Shown one piece after another: positions 26,036-36,800 of a stretch of DNA of 52,456 nt; position 1 is the stretch's first letter; the number at the start of each line of letters is the position of its first letter. A program made the translations under genes and the position numbers. The notes beneath the pieces are model-generated. The model saw only the letters and a program-made list of their open reading frames with translations. It was not told the DNA's origin and ran no database searches. Origin of the DNA: Flaviramulus sp. (GTDB lineage: Bacteria > Bacteroidota > Bacteroidia > Flavobacteriales > Flavobacteriaceae); NCBI GenBank assembly GCA_030731745.1, contig JANQTJ010000017.1, forward strand, positions 1 to 52,456, in the 5' to 3' direction.

Positions 26036-28777
26036 TTATTCAATATCAAAAACGGCGTTTATAACTCGCTGTTGTCTTCTTTTATCTCTTGTACTAGAAC
26101 CTGGTGCTGGCACAGAGCTAAATGGCCTAGACATGACTTCTAATTTAACCAAATCCATACGTTGTAACATATGACTCCAAGCACCCATATTTTTTGGTTC
26201 TTCTTGTGCCCAAATATATTTTTCAACATTTGGATATCGATTAATAACTTCTTGAATTTTTTTAAGATGAAGTGGAAATAGCTGTTCTATTCTAACTAAA
26301 GCGACATCTTCTTTATTTAATTCTTCTCTTTGAGCTAACAAATCATAATAAAATTTACCTGTACAGAAAACTAATTTTTTAACTTCTTTAGTATTTACAG
26401 TATCGTCGATAACCTCTTGAAATTCACCATTAGCAAGTTCATTTATAGATGAAACTGCTTTTGGATGACGAAGTAAACTTTTTGGAGTAAATACAATTAG
26501 GGGTTTTCTATAATCGCGTTTCATCTGACGACGCAATAAGTGAAAGAAATTTGCTGGTGTAGAACAATCTGCTACAATCATATTATCATCTCCACATAAT
26601 TGTAAATAACGCTCCATTCGTGCTGAGGAATGCTCAGAACCTTGACCTTCATACCCATGCGGTAATAAAACTACAATGCCGTTTTGAGACTTCCATTTAT
26701 CTTCTGCTGCAGAAAGATATTGATCGAAAATAATTTGAGCTCCATTACTAAAATCACCAAATTGTGCTTCCCAGATGGTTAATGTATTTGGATTAGCCAT
26801 CGCATATCCATAATCAAAACCAAGTACACCATATTCAGATAAAAAGGAATTATAAATATCCATTTTACCTTTATTTTCTGGATTTGTATTTAATAAATTG
26901 ATGCGCTCCTCAGATATTTCATCACGCAAAATAGCGTGTCTGTGACTAAAAGTGCCGCGTTCTACATCTTGCCCAGAAATACGAATATTAAAACCTTCTT
27001 CCATTAAACTACCATAAGCTAAAGTTTCGGCCATTCCCCAATCCAATGTATCTGTTTCAAAAACCATTTTAGATCTTCCTTCTAAAATACGCTCGGCTTT
27101 GCGTAAAAATTTAACACCCTTGGGTACAGTTGAAACTATTTTAGAAATGTTTTCTAATTTTCCTTTTGAATAGGTAGTGTCATCCTTTTCAAGCATCGCT
27201 TCAATTCCTCTTCGTTGAAAATTAGTCCAACGTTCTTGCATAAACTCTCTTACTTTTGAAGATTCAGCCTCTTTAGATTTCTCATATTCTTTTTCTAAAG
27301 TCTCTCTAAAATCTTCTACAATTTTATCAGAATAAGCTTTATTAATAGTGTTTTCAGCTATCAGCTTGTCTGAATAAATTTTAAAAGGGTTTTCATGTTT
27401 CGCGATATTTTTATATAGTTTAGGCTGAGTAAAACGAGGCTCATCCCCTTCGTTATGCCCGTATTTTCTATAACCTAATAAATCAATATATACATCTTTT
27501 TTGTAACGCATTCTATATTCAAGAGCCATTTCTACGGCATGAACAACGGCTTCAGCATCATCAGAATTTACGTGTAATACAGGTGAAAGCGTTACTTTAG
27601 CTACATCTGTACAATAGGTGCTTGAACGAGCATCTAAGTAATTAGTAGTGAAACCTATTTGATTATTTACTACAATATGTATGGTACCACCTGTTTTGTA
27701 TCCATTTAATTGGCTCATTTGAGCAACTTCATAGACGATACCCTGTCCCGCAATAGCTGCATCACCATGGACAATGATTGGAATAATTTTAGAATTATCA
27801 CCATCATAATCACTATCAATTTTAGCTCGGGTAATACCTTCTGCAACGGATGCCACAGTTTCAAGATGAGATGGATTTGGGACTAAATTCATCTTAATTT
27901 TTTTACCATTTTGGTAGGTTTTATCAAGTGTTAATCCTAAGTGGTATTTTACATCGCCATCAATGTTTTCATCTTCAAAATCTTTTCCATCAAACTCGCT
28001 AAAAAGCTCATTCATTGGTTTTCTAAATATATTTACCAAAGTACTTAAACGACCTCGATGCGCCATCCCTAAAACGCACTCTTTAATACCATATTTCTCA
28101 ACAGAATAAAAAAGAACGTTACTTATTGCAGGTATTAAAGACTCCCCTCCTTCCAAAGAAAAACGTTTTTGTCCAACGTATTTTGTTTGTAAAAAGTTTT
28201 CAAAATTAACGGCTTGATTTAATTTTGAAAGAATATATTTTTTTGTTTCTGAGGAAAAATTAGGCTGGTTATCATTTTTGTTTAATTGTTCTTGCCACCA
28301 TTTAATAACCTCAGGATTACGCAAATACATATACTCAACACCAATAGAGCTACAATATATTTTTTCTAAATGTGCTATTATCTCACGTAATGTTTGAGAA
28401 CCTATACCTAAAATTTCTCCTGCATTAAAAACCATATCTAAATCACTATCTGAAAGATTGAAGTTTTTTATTTCTAAAGTTGGAGAATAACTTCTTCTAT
28501 CTCGAACAGGATTTGTTTTTGTAAACAAATGTCCTCGCATTCTATAACCATCAATTAACTTAACTACTTGAAATTCTTTTTGAAGATGCTCTGGCATTTG
28601 AGTTGAAACACCTTCAATAATTTCACCACTTAAACCATAATTTTCACTACCAAAATCATACCCCTGGAAAAAGGCTCTCCAACTTGGTTCTAAAGAATCT
28701 GGGTTTTGTAAATATTGATCATATAAATCAGCGAAATAAGCTGTATGTGCGGCGTTTAAAAAGGAAAATTTATCCAT
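26036..28777 (-). CDS. sucA: 2-oxoglutarate dehydrogenase E1
   Basis: 913 aa thiamine-diphosphate enzyme that decarboxylates 2-oxoglutarate and passes succinyl to the E2 lipoyl arm. The N-terminal E1o segment (YFADLYDQYLQNPDSLEPSW) binds the complex. KLIDGYRMRGHLFTKTNPV near 73 and GMAHRGRLSTLVNI near 239 carry substrate-binding residues. The thiamine motif is GDAAIAGQGIVYE with NNQIGFTT near 370. The transketolase-like domain has ERGTFSHRHA near 610 and HGYEGQGSEHSSARMERYLQ near 700. The length is normal. sucA-sucB form an operon ending at the terminator at 24739-24774. Confidence 0.97.
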   Translation of the reverse strand: MDKFSFLNAAHTAYFADLYDQYLQNPDSLEPSWRAFFQGYDFGSENYGLSGEIIEGVSTQMPEHLQKEFQVVKLIDGYRMRGHLFTKTNPVRDRRSYSPTLEIKNFNLSDSDLDMVFNAGEILGIGSQTLREIIAHLEKIYCSSIGVEYMYLRNPEVIKWWQEQLNKNDNQPNFSSETKKYILSKLNQAVNFENFLQTKYVGQKRFSLEGGESLIPAISNVLFYSVEKYGIKECVLGMAHRGRLSTLVNIFRKPMNELFSEFDGKDFEDENIDGDVKYHLGLTLDKTYQNGKKIKMNLVPNPSHLETVASVAEGITRAKIDSDYDGDNSKIIPIIVHGDAAIAGQGIVYEVAQMSQLNGYKTGGTIHIVVNNQIGFTTNYLDARSSTYCTDVAKVTLSPVLHVNSDDAEAVVHAVEMALEYRMRYKKDVYIDLLGYRKYGHNEGDEPRFTQPKLYKNIAKHENPFKIYSDKLIAENTINKAYSDKIVEDFRETLEKEYEKSKEAESSKVREFMQERWTNFQRRGIEAMLEKDDTTYSKGKLENISKIVSTVPKGVKFLRKAERILEGRSKMVFETDTLDWGMAETLAYGSLMEEGFNIRISGQDVERGTFSHRHAILRDEISEERINLLNTNPENKGKMDIYNSFLSEYGVLGFDYGYAMANPNTLTIWEAQFGDFSNGAQIIFDQYLSAAEDKWKSQNGIVVLLPHGYEGQGSEHSSARMERYLQLCGDDNMIVADCSTPANFFHLLRRQMKRDYRKPLIVFTPKSLLRHPKAVSSINELANGEFQEVIDDTVNTKEVKKLVFCTGKFYYDLLAQREELNKEDVALVRIEQLFPLHLKKIQEVINRYPNVEKYIWAQEEPKNMGAWSHMLQRMDLVKLEVMSRPFSSVPAPGSSTRDKRRQQRVINAVFDIE

Positions 28778-29283
28778 TGTTATTTTTATACTATAACGAT
28801 TTAGTCAAAATATTTTTCAAAAATACAACTTTTACTAAAATTAGATGTTTCTTTAGCTACATTTATAATGAATAATTCTGATTTTATTCGCTTTAAATCA
28901 AGAACTCTTAATTTTTTAACAAAAACTGTTTTCTATGAACTTATTTTTTTGAAAAATTAAAAAAACAGGCATTACCCTTATTATTATTTTGATGGGTTTT
29001 CCCAAAGATTTTTTTGAAAATTGAAAAAGCGATTTTTGGAAACAAATTAGATATGGTGGGGTATTGGTTTGAACTTTGGAGATGCTTTTTTAGCGGAACA
29101 ATTGCTCCAAGTGGCATTTATGAATTCAACAATACTTTAGCTTTAGGTTATAGAAATGGCAATGTGACTTTTGGTATTAGATACCATGTTTTAAATGATG
29201 ACCAAAAAAGTATACGCATTGACCATTGGATACCTTTTGTTCGATTTTATTTTTAGGTTTGAACCAATATAAACTTGTTAAAT
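28778..29283. other. AT-rich region between sucA and the prenyl-synthase cluster
   Basis: 506 nt that hold only the upstream region of sucA and one doubtful short ORF (29053-29256). A 30-codon ORF at 28868-28960 shows no coding character. No repeats, no terminator and no tRNA are visible. Confidence 0.5.
29053..29256 (+). CDS. doubtful small hypothetical protein
   Basis: 67 codons from ATG 29053 (MVGYWFELWRCFFSGTIAPS), or 80 from TTG 29014. The composition is protein-like: aromatic-rich, with strand-like segments LALGYRNGNVTFGIRYHV and RIDHWIPFVRFYF at the C-terminus. I do not recognise a family. It is isolated on the plus strand between two minus-strand groups, with no clear promoter. It could be a small real gene or the remnant of a larger one. 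Confidence 0.3.
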   Translation: MVGYWFELWRCFFSGTIAPSGIYEFNNTLALGYRNGNVTFGIRYHVLNDDQKSIRIDHWIPFVRFYF

Positions 29284-29634
29284 CTAACTGTATTTATTTC
29301 TAAACCAAACTTTTTGCCACTCACGTTTTAATATCAAAAATGAAACATCTTCTGAAAGCTTTAACAAATCTTCACCATCTAAAGCTTTAACAGCTTTTTC
29401 AGGCACATCAATAATGTAAAGTAAGTTTAAGTACTCTGTAAATTTTTCTTGAATGAGTTTATAAATTTTTTCATGGAGTATGAGTTTTAAACTAGATGGT
29501 AAAACATCTTCATGAAAATCTAAATTAATATTAGCTAAGAGTAAATCTTTATTTAATTGAAAAATTAATTTTTTATATAATTCCAGCTCATTTGCCGTTT
29601 CAACTAATTCATCAAAAGTAGCTGGCAGCTTCAT
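29284..29634 (-). CDS. hypothetical protein coupled to the prenyl synthase
   Basis: 116 aa, soluble and largely helical, acidic/Leu-rich, with no signal peptide (MKLPATFDELVETANELELY, then a helix rich in Lys/Leu, and KREWQKVWFRNKYS at the end). No motif is recognised. Its ATG shares one base with the stop of the prenyl synthase gene (TAATG), so the two are translationally coupled and probably act in the same process or complex (inference). Confidence 0.7.
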   Translation of the reverse strand: MKLPATFDELVETANELELYKKLIFQLNKDLLLANINLDFHEDVLPSSLKLILHEKIYKLIQEKFTEYLNLLYIIDVPEKAVKALDGEDLLKLSEDVSFLILKREWQKVWFRNKYS

Positions 29635-30608
29635 TAAACAGTTCTATTCATTAAACTTTGTCCAAAATCTTTTAATAATTCCTTTTTCTTGCCAGAAATA
29701 TTTAAGGGTTCTAAAACTTCAAAAGCTTTATTAGTGTAATGTAAAATAGCTGATTTGGTAGCGTCGGCAGATCCAGAAGTTTGAAATAGCTGTTTTGCAA
29801 TAGTAATTTTACTTACAATTTCTTCTGGATTTATTGAAAATAATTGTTTTAAGGTTAGCCTATCAGATTCATTTGAATACTCTAAAGCTTTTAAGTATAA
29901 GTAGGTTTTTTTATTTTCAATAATATCACCACCTACTTGTTTTCCAAAAGTTTTTGGATCACCAAAAGCATCTAGATAATCATCCTGTAATTGAAAAGCT
30001 ATCCCTAAGTTTCTTCCAAATTCGTATATATTATTTTGATCATCTACAGAAGCTCCAGCCACTATAGCACCCATTTTCATGGCTGCACCAACTAAAACAG
30101 CTGTTTTGTATTCAATCATTTTCAAATATTCACCAATGGTAACATCATTTCTGGTTTCAAAGTCAACATCATATTGTTGGCCTTCGCAAACCTCTAAAGC
30201 GGTTTTACTAAAGAGTTTAGCTAAAGATTGAAAAGTGTCAGGCTGATAATTCTCAAAAAGTTGATAAGCCATAATTAACATAGCATCACCAGAAAGAATT
30301 CCTGTATTAATATCCCATTTTTCATGCACGGTTTCTTGCCCTCTTCTCAGAGGTGCATCATCCATAATATCATCATGAACTAATGAAAAATTATGAAAAA
30401 CCTCAATGCTTAATGCAGCTGAAAGCGCTTTTTTATAATCACAATCAAAAACCTCAGCAGCCATTAAAGTTAAAACAGGACGTAATCTTTTACCACCCAA
30501 TTTTAAGATGTATTGTATAGGATTGTAAAGGTTTTTAGGTTCTTTTGTTACCGCATATTCCTCTAGATATGCAACAAAATGGTTTTGATATTCTTCAATT
30601 AAAAGCAT
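29634..30608 (-). CDS. trans-polyprenyl diphosphate synthase, probably short-chain
   Basis: 324 aa when started at ATG 30608 (MLLIEEYQNHFVAYLEEYA); the upstream in-frame start would add nine hydrophobic residues foreign to the family. Condenses isopentenyl diphosphate with allylic primers. The all-alpha synthase motifs are complete: GGKRLRPVL (38-46), the first Asp-rich motif DDIMDD at 79-84 and RRG, KTAVLVGAAM near 167, and the second Asp-rich motif LQDDYLDAFGD near 203. Phe 74, five residues before the first Asp-rich motif, is the position whose bulk limits chain length in geranylgeranyl-type enzymes, so a C15-C20 product is likely (inference). Products feed quinone, carotenoid or undecaprenyl pathways. 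dxs of the same pathway is at 47 kb. Confidence 0.9.
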   Translation of the reverse strand: MLLIEEYQNHFVAYLEEYAVTKEPKNLYNPIQYILKLGGKRLRPVLTLMAAEVFDCDYKKALSAALSIEVFHNFSLVHDDIMDDAPLRRGQETVHEKWDINTGILSGDAMLIMAYQLFENYQPDTFQSLAKLFSKTALEVCEGQQYDVDFETRNDVTIGEYLKMIEYKTAVLVGAAMKMGAIVAGASVDDQNNIYEFGRNLGIAFQLQDDYLDAFGDPKTFGKQVGGDIIENKKTYLYLKALEYSNESDRLTLKQLFSINPEEIVSKITIAKQLFQTSGSADATKSAILHYTNKAFEVLEPLNISGKKKELLKDFGQSLMNRTV

Positions 30609-30681
30609 AAAGCAAAAATAAATTAAAAACCTCAATAAAATTATCTTGAAATAAAATATGTGTTAAATAATTGTAAACTTT

Positions 30682-30709
30682 GGAAACTTTTTTTGTTTTT
30701 AAAGTTTCC
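30682..30709. promoter_or_regulatory. inverted-repeat operator of the tetR-tolC-RND operon
   Basis: GGAAACTTT (30682-30690), 10-nt spacer, AAAGTTTCC (30701-30709): a perfect 9-bp inverted repeat. It spans the -33 TTG (30693-30695) of the promoter in front of tetR, so a bound dimer would block RNA polymerase. The placement and symmetry fit a TetR autorepressor. Confidence 0.7.
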
Positions 30710-30722
30710 TATTGTACATTTG
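30693..30722 (+). promoter_or_regulatory. promoter of the tetR-tolC-RND operon
   Basis: TTG at 30693-30695, 19-nt spacer, TACATTTG at 30715-30722: an exact TTG-N19-TAnnTTTG match. The start point would lie close to 30728, leaving a leader of only a few bases before ATG 30733. Confidence 0.8.
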
Positions 30723-30732
30723 CCTCCATATT

Positions 30733-31338
30733 ATGAGAGAAAAAATTGTACATAAAGCAGCAGAATTATTCCTTAACCTAGGTTTTAAAAGTGTTACTAT
30801 GGATGATATAGCTACTGAAATTGGAATATCTAAAAAAACAATTTATGCTCATTTTGAAAACAAAACAAAACTAGTTGAAGCAGTTACTTTTGAACTTTTT
30901 GAAACTATTTGTGATGGTATTGATTGTATCTGTAATGCTTCAGTTAATCCTATTGAAGAGTTGTATGATATAAAAATGTTTGTAATGCATCATTTAAAAA
31001 ACGAAAAATCATCACCTCAATTTCAGCTTAAAAAATATTATCCTGAAACCTATGAAATTTTAAAAGGTAAGCAGTTTGAAAAAATGCACGAATCTGTTAA
31101 AGAGAGTCTACAAAAAGGAGTAAACACACAATTATTTCGACCTAATATCGATGTAGATTTTATCTCTAGAATGTATTTTAATGGTATGACAGGTATCAAG
31201 GACGTTTCCATATTTCCGCAAGAATTATACACCATGGAATATTTAACAGAGAGTTACTTAGAATATCATTTAAGAGCTATTGTAACAGATAAAGGATTAC
31301 TAATATTAAACAAGTTTATAACGTCAAATCAATCATAA
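30733..31338 (+). CDS. TetR/AcrR family repressor of the adjoining efflux operon
   Basis: 201 aa from ATG 30733 (MREKIVHKAAELFLNLGFKS); the TTG at 30712 would add seven residues and run through the -7 box. The N-terminal TetR helix-turn-helix reads VTMDDIATEIGISKKTIYAHF (about 21-41) with KLVEAVTFELF after it. The C-terminal ligand domain is helical, with no known ligand signature. The repressor heads a four-gene operon (2-nt gap to tolC). A perfect inverted repeat on the -33 box upstream is its likely operator, so it should repress itself and the pump until a ligand binds. Confidence 0.92.
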   Translation: MREKIVHKAAELFLNLGFKSVTMDDIATEIGISKKTIYAHFENKTKLVEAVTFELFETICDGIDCICNASVNPIEELYDIKMFVMHHLKNEKSSPQFQLKKYYPETYEILKGKQFEKMHESVKESLQKGVNTQLFRPNIDVDFISRMYFNGMTGIKDVSIFPQELYTMEYLTESYLEYHLRAIVTDKGLLILNKFITSNQS

Positions 31339-31340
31339 AA

Positions 31341-32666
31341 ATGAAAAATAAATTAATACTATTTTTTAGTTTATTAATTTCTATTACGGGAATTTCCCAG
31401 GAAAGGAATCTTAGCTTTTCTTTGCAAGAAGCGATAGATTATGCGATAGAAAATAATAAAAATATTAAAAATGCTGACCTAAATATTTTAGCAGCAGAAA
31501 AACAAGTTTGGGAAACTACAGCATTAGGATTACCGCAAATAAACGGTACAATAGATTACCAAAATTATATAAAAACACCCTTTGACATATCAGCTTTAGA
31601 ACCTGGAGATCCATTTCTATTTCTTTTTCCTAAACATGGTTTAACTCCAAGTATTTCATTATCTCAATTACTTTTTGATGGAGGTTATATAGTAGGTTTA
31701 CAGTCTAATAAAGTGTTTTTAGAAATCTCTGAAAATGCTAGAGAAAAAACAATCAATGAAGTTGAAACTTCCGTAGTTAGTGCCTATAATAATGTTTTAC
31801 TTACCAGAGAAAGCATAGAAATTACTAAAAAAAATATAGAAATTCTTCAAAATAATTTGAATGAGACTGTTAAAATATATGAAAATGGATTAGCAGAAGA
31901 AGAAGATGTTGAACAACTTCAAATTACACTTTCTAGTTTAGAAATAAACTTAAAAAACTTAGAAACACTTTTCAATATCTCAGAAGGTTATTTAAAGGTA
32001 TTACTTGGTATCGATTTAAATGAACCAATTGAACTTAAAGACAATCTTGATGATTTAATACTAAAAAACATTTCATTAGAAATTATTAGTGAGGTACATC
32101 CTGTTGCTAATAATATTGATTATAAGATAGCAGCAAATGAAGTTGTAAGTACAGGTTTAGAATATAAACTTGAAAAATCTGAAAGCCTTCCAAAGCTAAA
32201 TGCCTTTGTTAACTCCAGTTATTTAGGATATACTGATGAATTTTCAAACTATTTTACAAGAGAACAGGATTGGCTTTTTACAGTGGTTGGTGGTATAAGC
32301 TTGAAGTTTCCAATATTTAGTTCGTTTGGAGGTAAAGCAAAACGTCAGAAAGCAAAAATTCAATGGGACATTTCTAAAAACAATCTCAGTTTGAAAGAAA
32401 GTCAACTAGAATTAGAATTCAAAAACACTAAAAACGAATATAATCTAGCAATAGAAACCTACGCTAACAAACAAAAAAACTTAGCGCTAGCGGAGAAAAT
32501 AGAAAAGAAAAACACTATTAAATTTAAAGAAGGCATAGCTGGAAGCTTTGATTTAAGGCAAGCACAATTACAATTATATTCAAGCCAACAAGAATATTTA
32601 CAAGCAATGATTGATGTTATTAACAAAAAAGCTGAATTAAAAAACTTATTAAACATTCAAAACTAA
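31341..32666 (+). CDS. TolC family outer-membrane efflux protein
   Basis: 441 aa. Signal peptide about 1-19 (ISITGISQ). Two structural repeats each contain the long helices of TolC: first AIDYAIENNKNIKNADLNIL, INGTIDYQNYIKTPF, SISLSQLLFDGGYIVGLQSN; second KLNAFVNSSYLGYTDEFS, VGGISLKFPIFSSFGGKAKR and KFKEGIAGSFDLRQAQLQLY. It forms the trimeric outer-membrane duct of the pump encoded by the next two genes. Intergenic gaps are 2 nt (tetR) and 5 nt (adaptor), a tight operon. Confidence 0.93.
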   Translation: MKNKLILFFSLLISITGISQERNLSFSLQEAIDYAIENNKNIKNADLNILAAEKQVWETTALGLPQINGTIDYQNYIKTPFDISALEPGDPFLFLFPKHGLTPSISLSQLLFDGGYIVGLQSNKVFLEISENAREKTINEVETSVVSAYNNVLLTRESIEITKKNIEILQNNLNETVKIYENGLAEEEDVEQLQITLSSLEINLKNLETLFNISEGYLKVLLGIDLNEPIELKDNLDDLILKNISLEIISEVHPVANNIDYKIAANEVVSTGLEYKLEKSESLPKLNAFVNSSYLGYTDEFSNYFTREQDWLFTVVGGISLKFPIFSSFGGKAKRQKAKIQWDISKNNLSLKESQLELEFKNTKNEYNLAIETYANKQKNLALAEKIEKKNTIKFKEGIAGSFDLRQAQLQLYSSQQEYLQAMIDVINKKAELKNLLNIQN

Positions 32667-32671
32667 TAAAT

Positions 32672-33847
32672 ATGAAATACATATATACTTTATCATTAGT
32701 AACATTACTTTTAACATCTTGTAGTGGTAACAAAAAGAAATCTGTTGAAGCTATTATTGCTTCAGATGATTTGGAATTAATCAGACAAAAGAAATCTGAA
32801 TTAGATATTTCTGCTCAAGAAATTTCAACGCAACTAAAACAACTAGAGGAAAAAATAAAAGATCTAGACCCACAGGAAAAAATTCCATTAATAACAACTT
32901 TTGCAGCAAAAGAAGCTGTTTTTACTCACTTCGTAGAATTACAAGGTAATGTTAACACTAAACAAAATTTATTAATCTATCCAGAATTTTCTGGAGTATT
33001 ATCTAATGTTTATGTAATAGAAGGACAAAAAGTTAATAAAGGACAAGTTTTAGCAAAAATTGATGATGGTGGTTTAAACCAACAATTAGCTCAGTTAAAA
33101 ATTCAAACCAATTTAGCAAAAACAACTTTTGAGCGTCAAGAACGCCTTTGGAATCAAAAAATAGGTAGCGAAATTCAATTTTTACAAGCAAAATCTAGTT
33201 ACGAAGCCCAACAACAAGCCGTAAATCAACTCGAACAACAAGTAGCAAAAACTTTAGTTCGTGCACCTTTTAATGGGACCATAGATGATGTGATTACAGA
33301 TCAAGGCTCTGTAGTAGGTCCGGGGCAATCACAATTATTCAGAATTGTAAACCTAGATGATATGTTTATAGAAACTGAAGTCCCAGAGCTTTATGTTTCA
33401 GACATAAAAAAAGGTAAAGAGGTACAAGTCTCGTTTCCAGTTTTAGGAAAAGAAATAAATGCAATAGTGCGTCAATCCAGTAATTTTATAAATCCTGCTA
33501 ATAGAACTTTTAAAGTTGAAGTAGGCATTCCAAATAAAGATAAATCTGTAAAGCCTAACCTTACGGCAAAACTTAAAATTAATGACTACACTAATCATAA
33601 CGCTATTTTAATTCCACAAAGTATTATTTCTGAAAATGCAGAAGGCCAACAATATGTGTATACAATTATTAATAAAACTGGAGATAAAGCAACTGTAAAA
33701 CGTGAAATTATTGAAACAGGAAGAACACAAGGAGACTATATTGAAGTCTTATCTGGCATAAAAAATGGTGAAGAAATTATTGATGAAGGAGCTCGTAGTG
33801 TTAAAGAAGGGCAAGAAGTTAAAATTCTAATTATTGTTGCCAACTAA
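32672..33847 (+). CDS. RND efflux periplasmic adaptor lipoprotein
   Basis: 391 aa membrane-fusion protein. A lipobox (LLLTSCSGN, Cys near 17) anchors it to the inner membrane. A predicted coiled coil lies at about 35-65 (DLELIRQKKSELDISAQEIS). The biotinyl-lipoyl-like halves are VELQGNVNTKQNLLIYPEFS and VRAPFNGTIDDVITDQGSVV, the latter being the classical adaptor motif. The alpha-hairpin lies between them (about 140-190), with the beta-barrel (KKGKEVQVSFPVLGKEINAI) and a membrane-proximal domain at the end. It bridges TolC and the RND permease encoded on either side. Confidence 0.94.
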   Translation: MKYIYTLSLVTLLLTSCSGNKKKSVEAIIASDDLELIRQKKSELDISAQEISTQLKQLEEKIKDLDPQEKIPLITTFAAKEAVFTHFVELQGNVNTKQNLLIYPEFSGVLSNVYVIEGQKVNKGQVLAKIDDGGLNQQLAQLKIQTNLAKTTFERQERLWNQKIGSEIQFLQAKSSYEAQQQAVNQLEQQVAKTLVRAPFNGTIDDVITDQGSVVGPGQSQLFRIVNLDDMFIETEVPELYVSDIKKGKEVQVSFPVLGKEINAIVRQSSNFINPANRTFKVEVGIPNKDKSVKPNLTAKLKINDYTNHNAILIPQSIISENAEGQQYVYTIINKTGDKATVKREIIETGRTQGDYIEVLSGIKNGEEIIDEGARSVKEGQEVKILIIVAN

Positions 33848-33865
33848 TTTTAAACATTAAAACTA

Positions 33866-36800
33866 ATGACTAAAAATAAAAAACAAAAACAAGTAGATAA
33901 AGAATTTGGTTTATCATCTTGGGCTATAAACAATAAAACAACGATGTATGTTTTAATAGCAGTCATACTCTTTTTAGGTGCTGGTGCTTATTTTAATATG
34001 CCTCGAGAAAATTTCCCTGAAATAAAAGAAACAAAAATTTATATAAGTTCCATTTATCCAGGAAATACAGCAGAGGATATTGAGAAACTGATTACTGACC
34101 CAATTGAAGATAAACTTAAAACAGTAAGTAATGTTGTTGAAATTACATCTACATCACAAGAAGATTACTCGATAGTAATTGTTGAATTTGATGAAAACAT
34201 ATCAGTTGAAGCTGCAAAACAAAAAGTAAAAGACGAAGTAGATTCTGAAACATCAGGCGAAGACTGGCCAACATTTAATGGGGCCAAAGTGGAGCCAAAT
34301 GTATTCGATTTAAGCATGTCTGAAGAAATTCCAATTCTTAATATCAATATTTCTGGAGATTATCCTGTTGATAAACTTAAAGAATACGGAGAGTATCTTG
34401 AAGATCAAATAGAAAGTTTACAAGAAATTAAGCAAGTAGATATTAGAGGTGCCCAAGAAAAAGAAGTAGAAGTCGCTGTTGATATTTATAAAATGATGGC
34501 AGCTCAAGTAAGTTTTGATGATATTATTAATACGATTAGTAGAGAAAACATGACGATGTCTGCTGGTAATTTAATTACTAGTGGCCAACGCAGAACCATA
34601 CGTATATTAGGCGAAATCGAAAACCCAAGCGAACTTGATAACTTTGTTGTAAAATCCGAAAGAGGTAATCCTATTTACTTAAGAGATGTAGCCAAAGTAA
34701 CTTTTAAGGATGAAGACAAAACAACATATGCTAGAGAATTTGGAGAACCTGTAGTAATGCTTGATGTAAAAAAACGTGCAGGTAAAAACATGGTAGCAGC
34801 CGCAGAACAAATCCAAGAAATTGTTAAAACGGCTATTAAAAATGTGTTTCCTCCAGATTTAAAAGTTACCATTGCCAACGATCAATCTTCAAAAACTATT
34901 GGTCAGGTTGATGATTTAGTAAACAATATCATATTTGGTATAATTCTAGTAGTCACTGTTTTAATGTTCTTTTTAGGATTCAAAAACGCTTTATTTGTTG
35001 GTTTTGCTATTCCTATGTCTATGTTCATGTCTTTGATGATTTTAAATTATTTGGGCTATACAATGAATACCATGATTCTTTTCGGTTTAATCATGGGATT
35101 AGGCATGCTAGTAGATAATGGTATTGTTGTAGTAGAAAATGTATATAGACTTATGGAGGATGAAGGCATGGGTAGGATTGAAGCCGCTAAAAAAGGGATT
35201 GGAGAAATAGCATTTCCAATCATTATATCTACTGCAACAACTGTTGCTGCCTTTGTTCCTCTTGGTTTATGGCCGGGAGTTATGGGACAATTCATGATAT
35301 ATTTTCCAATAACACTATCTGTAGTTTTAGGCTCCTCATTATTTGTTGCCATTTTCTTTAATTCTGTAATGGTTTCTCAGTTCATGACACTTGAAGATAA
35401 AAATATGCCTTTAAAACAGATTATTAAAATTTCAATCATAATGTCATCTATTGGTATTTTAATTTTTGCTTTTGGTGGAAATTATAGAGGCCTAGGTACT
35501 TTAATGGTGGTAACAGTTTGTTTATTATGGATTTATAGATTGTTTCTAAGAAAATGGTCAAATAATTTCCAAAATAAAACCTTACCTCGCTTGGAGAATT
35601 TTTATGAAAAATCACTAAGAACCTCATTAAGCGGAAAAAAACCTGCAATAATAACAATTGGCACAGTTGTTTTACTTATTATAGCCTTTATGGGATTCGG
35701 TGCTTCAATAGGAAGTCAACGTACCAAAGTAGAATTTTTCCCAGATAATACACCTAATCAAATTATTGTTTATATCGAATATCCTGAAGGTACCGATATT
35801 AAGAAAACTAATGCAATTACAAAAGATATTGAAAAACGGGTTTATCATATTTTAAACGACACTGCTTACATAGATGGAGAATTCAATTTTTTAACAGAAA
35901 GTGCTGTTTCACAAGTTGGAGAAGGTGCAGGAAACCCTCAAACAGATGGAGGTTCAGCTGCTGAAATGCCTCATCGAGGAAAAATTACAGCAACCATGCG
36001 TGAATATAAGTTCAGAAAAGGATCTGACAGTAATGTGCTTCTAAAAAAAATACAAGAAGCCTTAAAAGACATATACCCTGGTGTTGCCATATCTGTAGAA
36101 AAAGACGCGGTTGGTCCTCCAGCTGGTTATCCCATAAATGTTGAATTAGAAGGGGAAGATTATTCCGAGTTAATTATTACTGCTGAAAAAATGCGAGATT
36201 TTATTAACACTAAAAATATTCAAGGTATTGATGAGTTAAAGATTGATGTGAATAAATCAAAACCATCAATGCAAGTTCATGTAGATAGAAAAAAAGCAGG
36301 AGAATTAGGTGTCACTTCAGGTCAAGTTGGTCAACAATTAAGAAATTCTATATTTGGAGCTAAAGCCGGTATTTATAAAAAAGATGGTGAGGATTATGAT
36401 ATTTATGTTCGATTTAATGAGGAAAATAGATATAACACCAGTGCTATTTTTAATCAAAAAATAACATTTAGAGATATGGCAACTGGTCAAATAAAAGAAA
36501 TTCCTGTTTCTGCAGTTGCTAAACAAAATAACAACTCTGGTTTTAGTGCAATCAAACATAAAGATGTAAAACGAGTTGTAACACTATACTCAGCATTAGC
36601 ACCCGGATATACGGATGCTGGTGCAATTGTATCTCAAATTAAAAATGAGATGCAAAGCTTTACTGAAAAACCAAGTAACGTAAAAGTTGACTATACGGGA
36701 CAAATAGAAGAACAAAATAAGCAAATGGCCTTTTTAATGGGTGCCTTTTTTACAGGTTTAGGTTTAATTTTCTTCATTTTAATATTCCAATTTAACTCTA

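Noticed and set aside
28868-28960. 30-codon ORF upstream of the doubtful gene at 29053
   Set aside because: Too short, no promoter, no motif, and not in frame with anything downstream.
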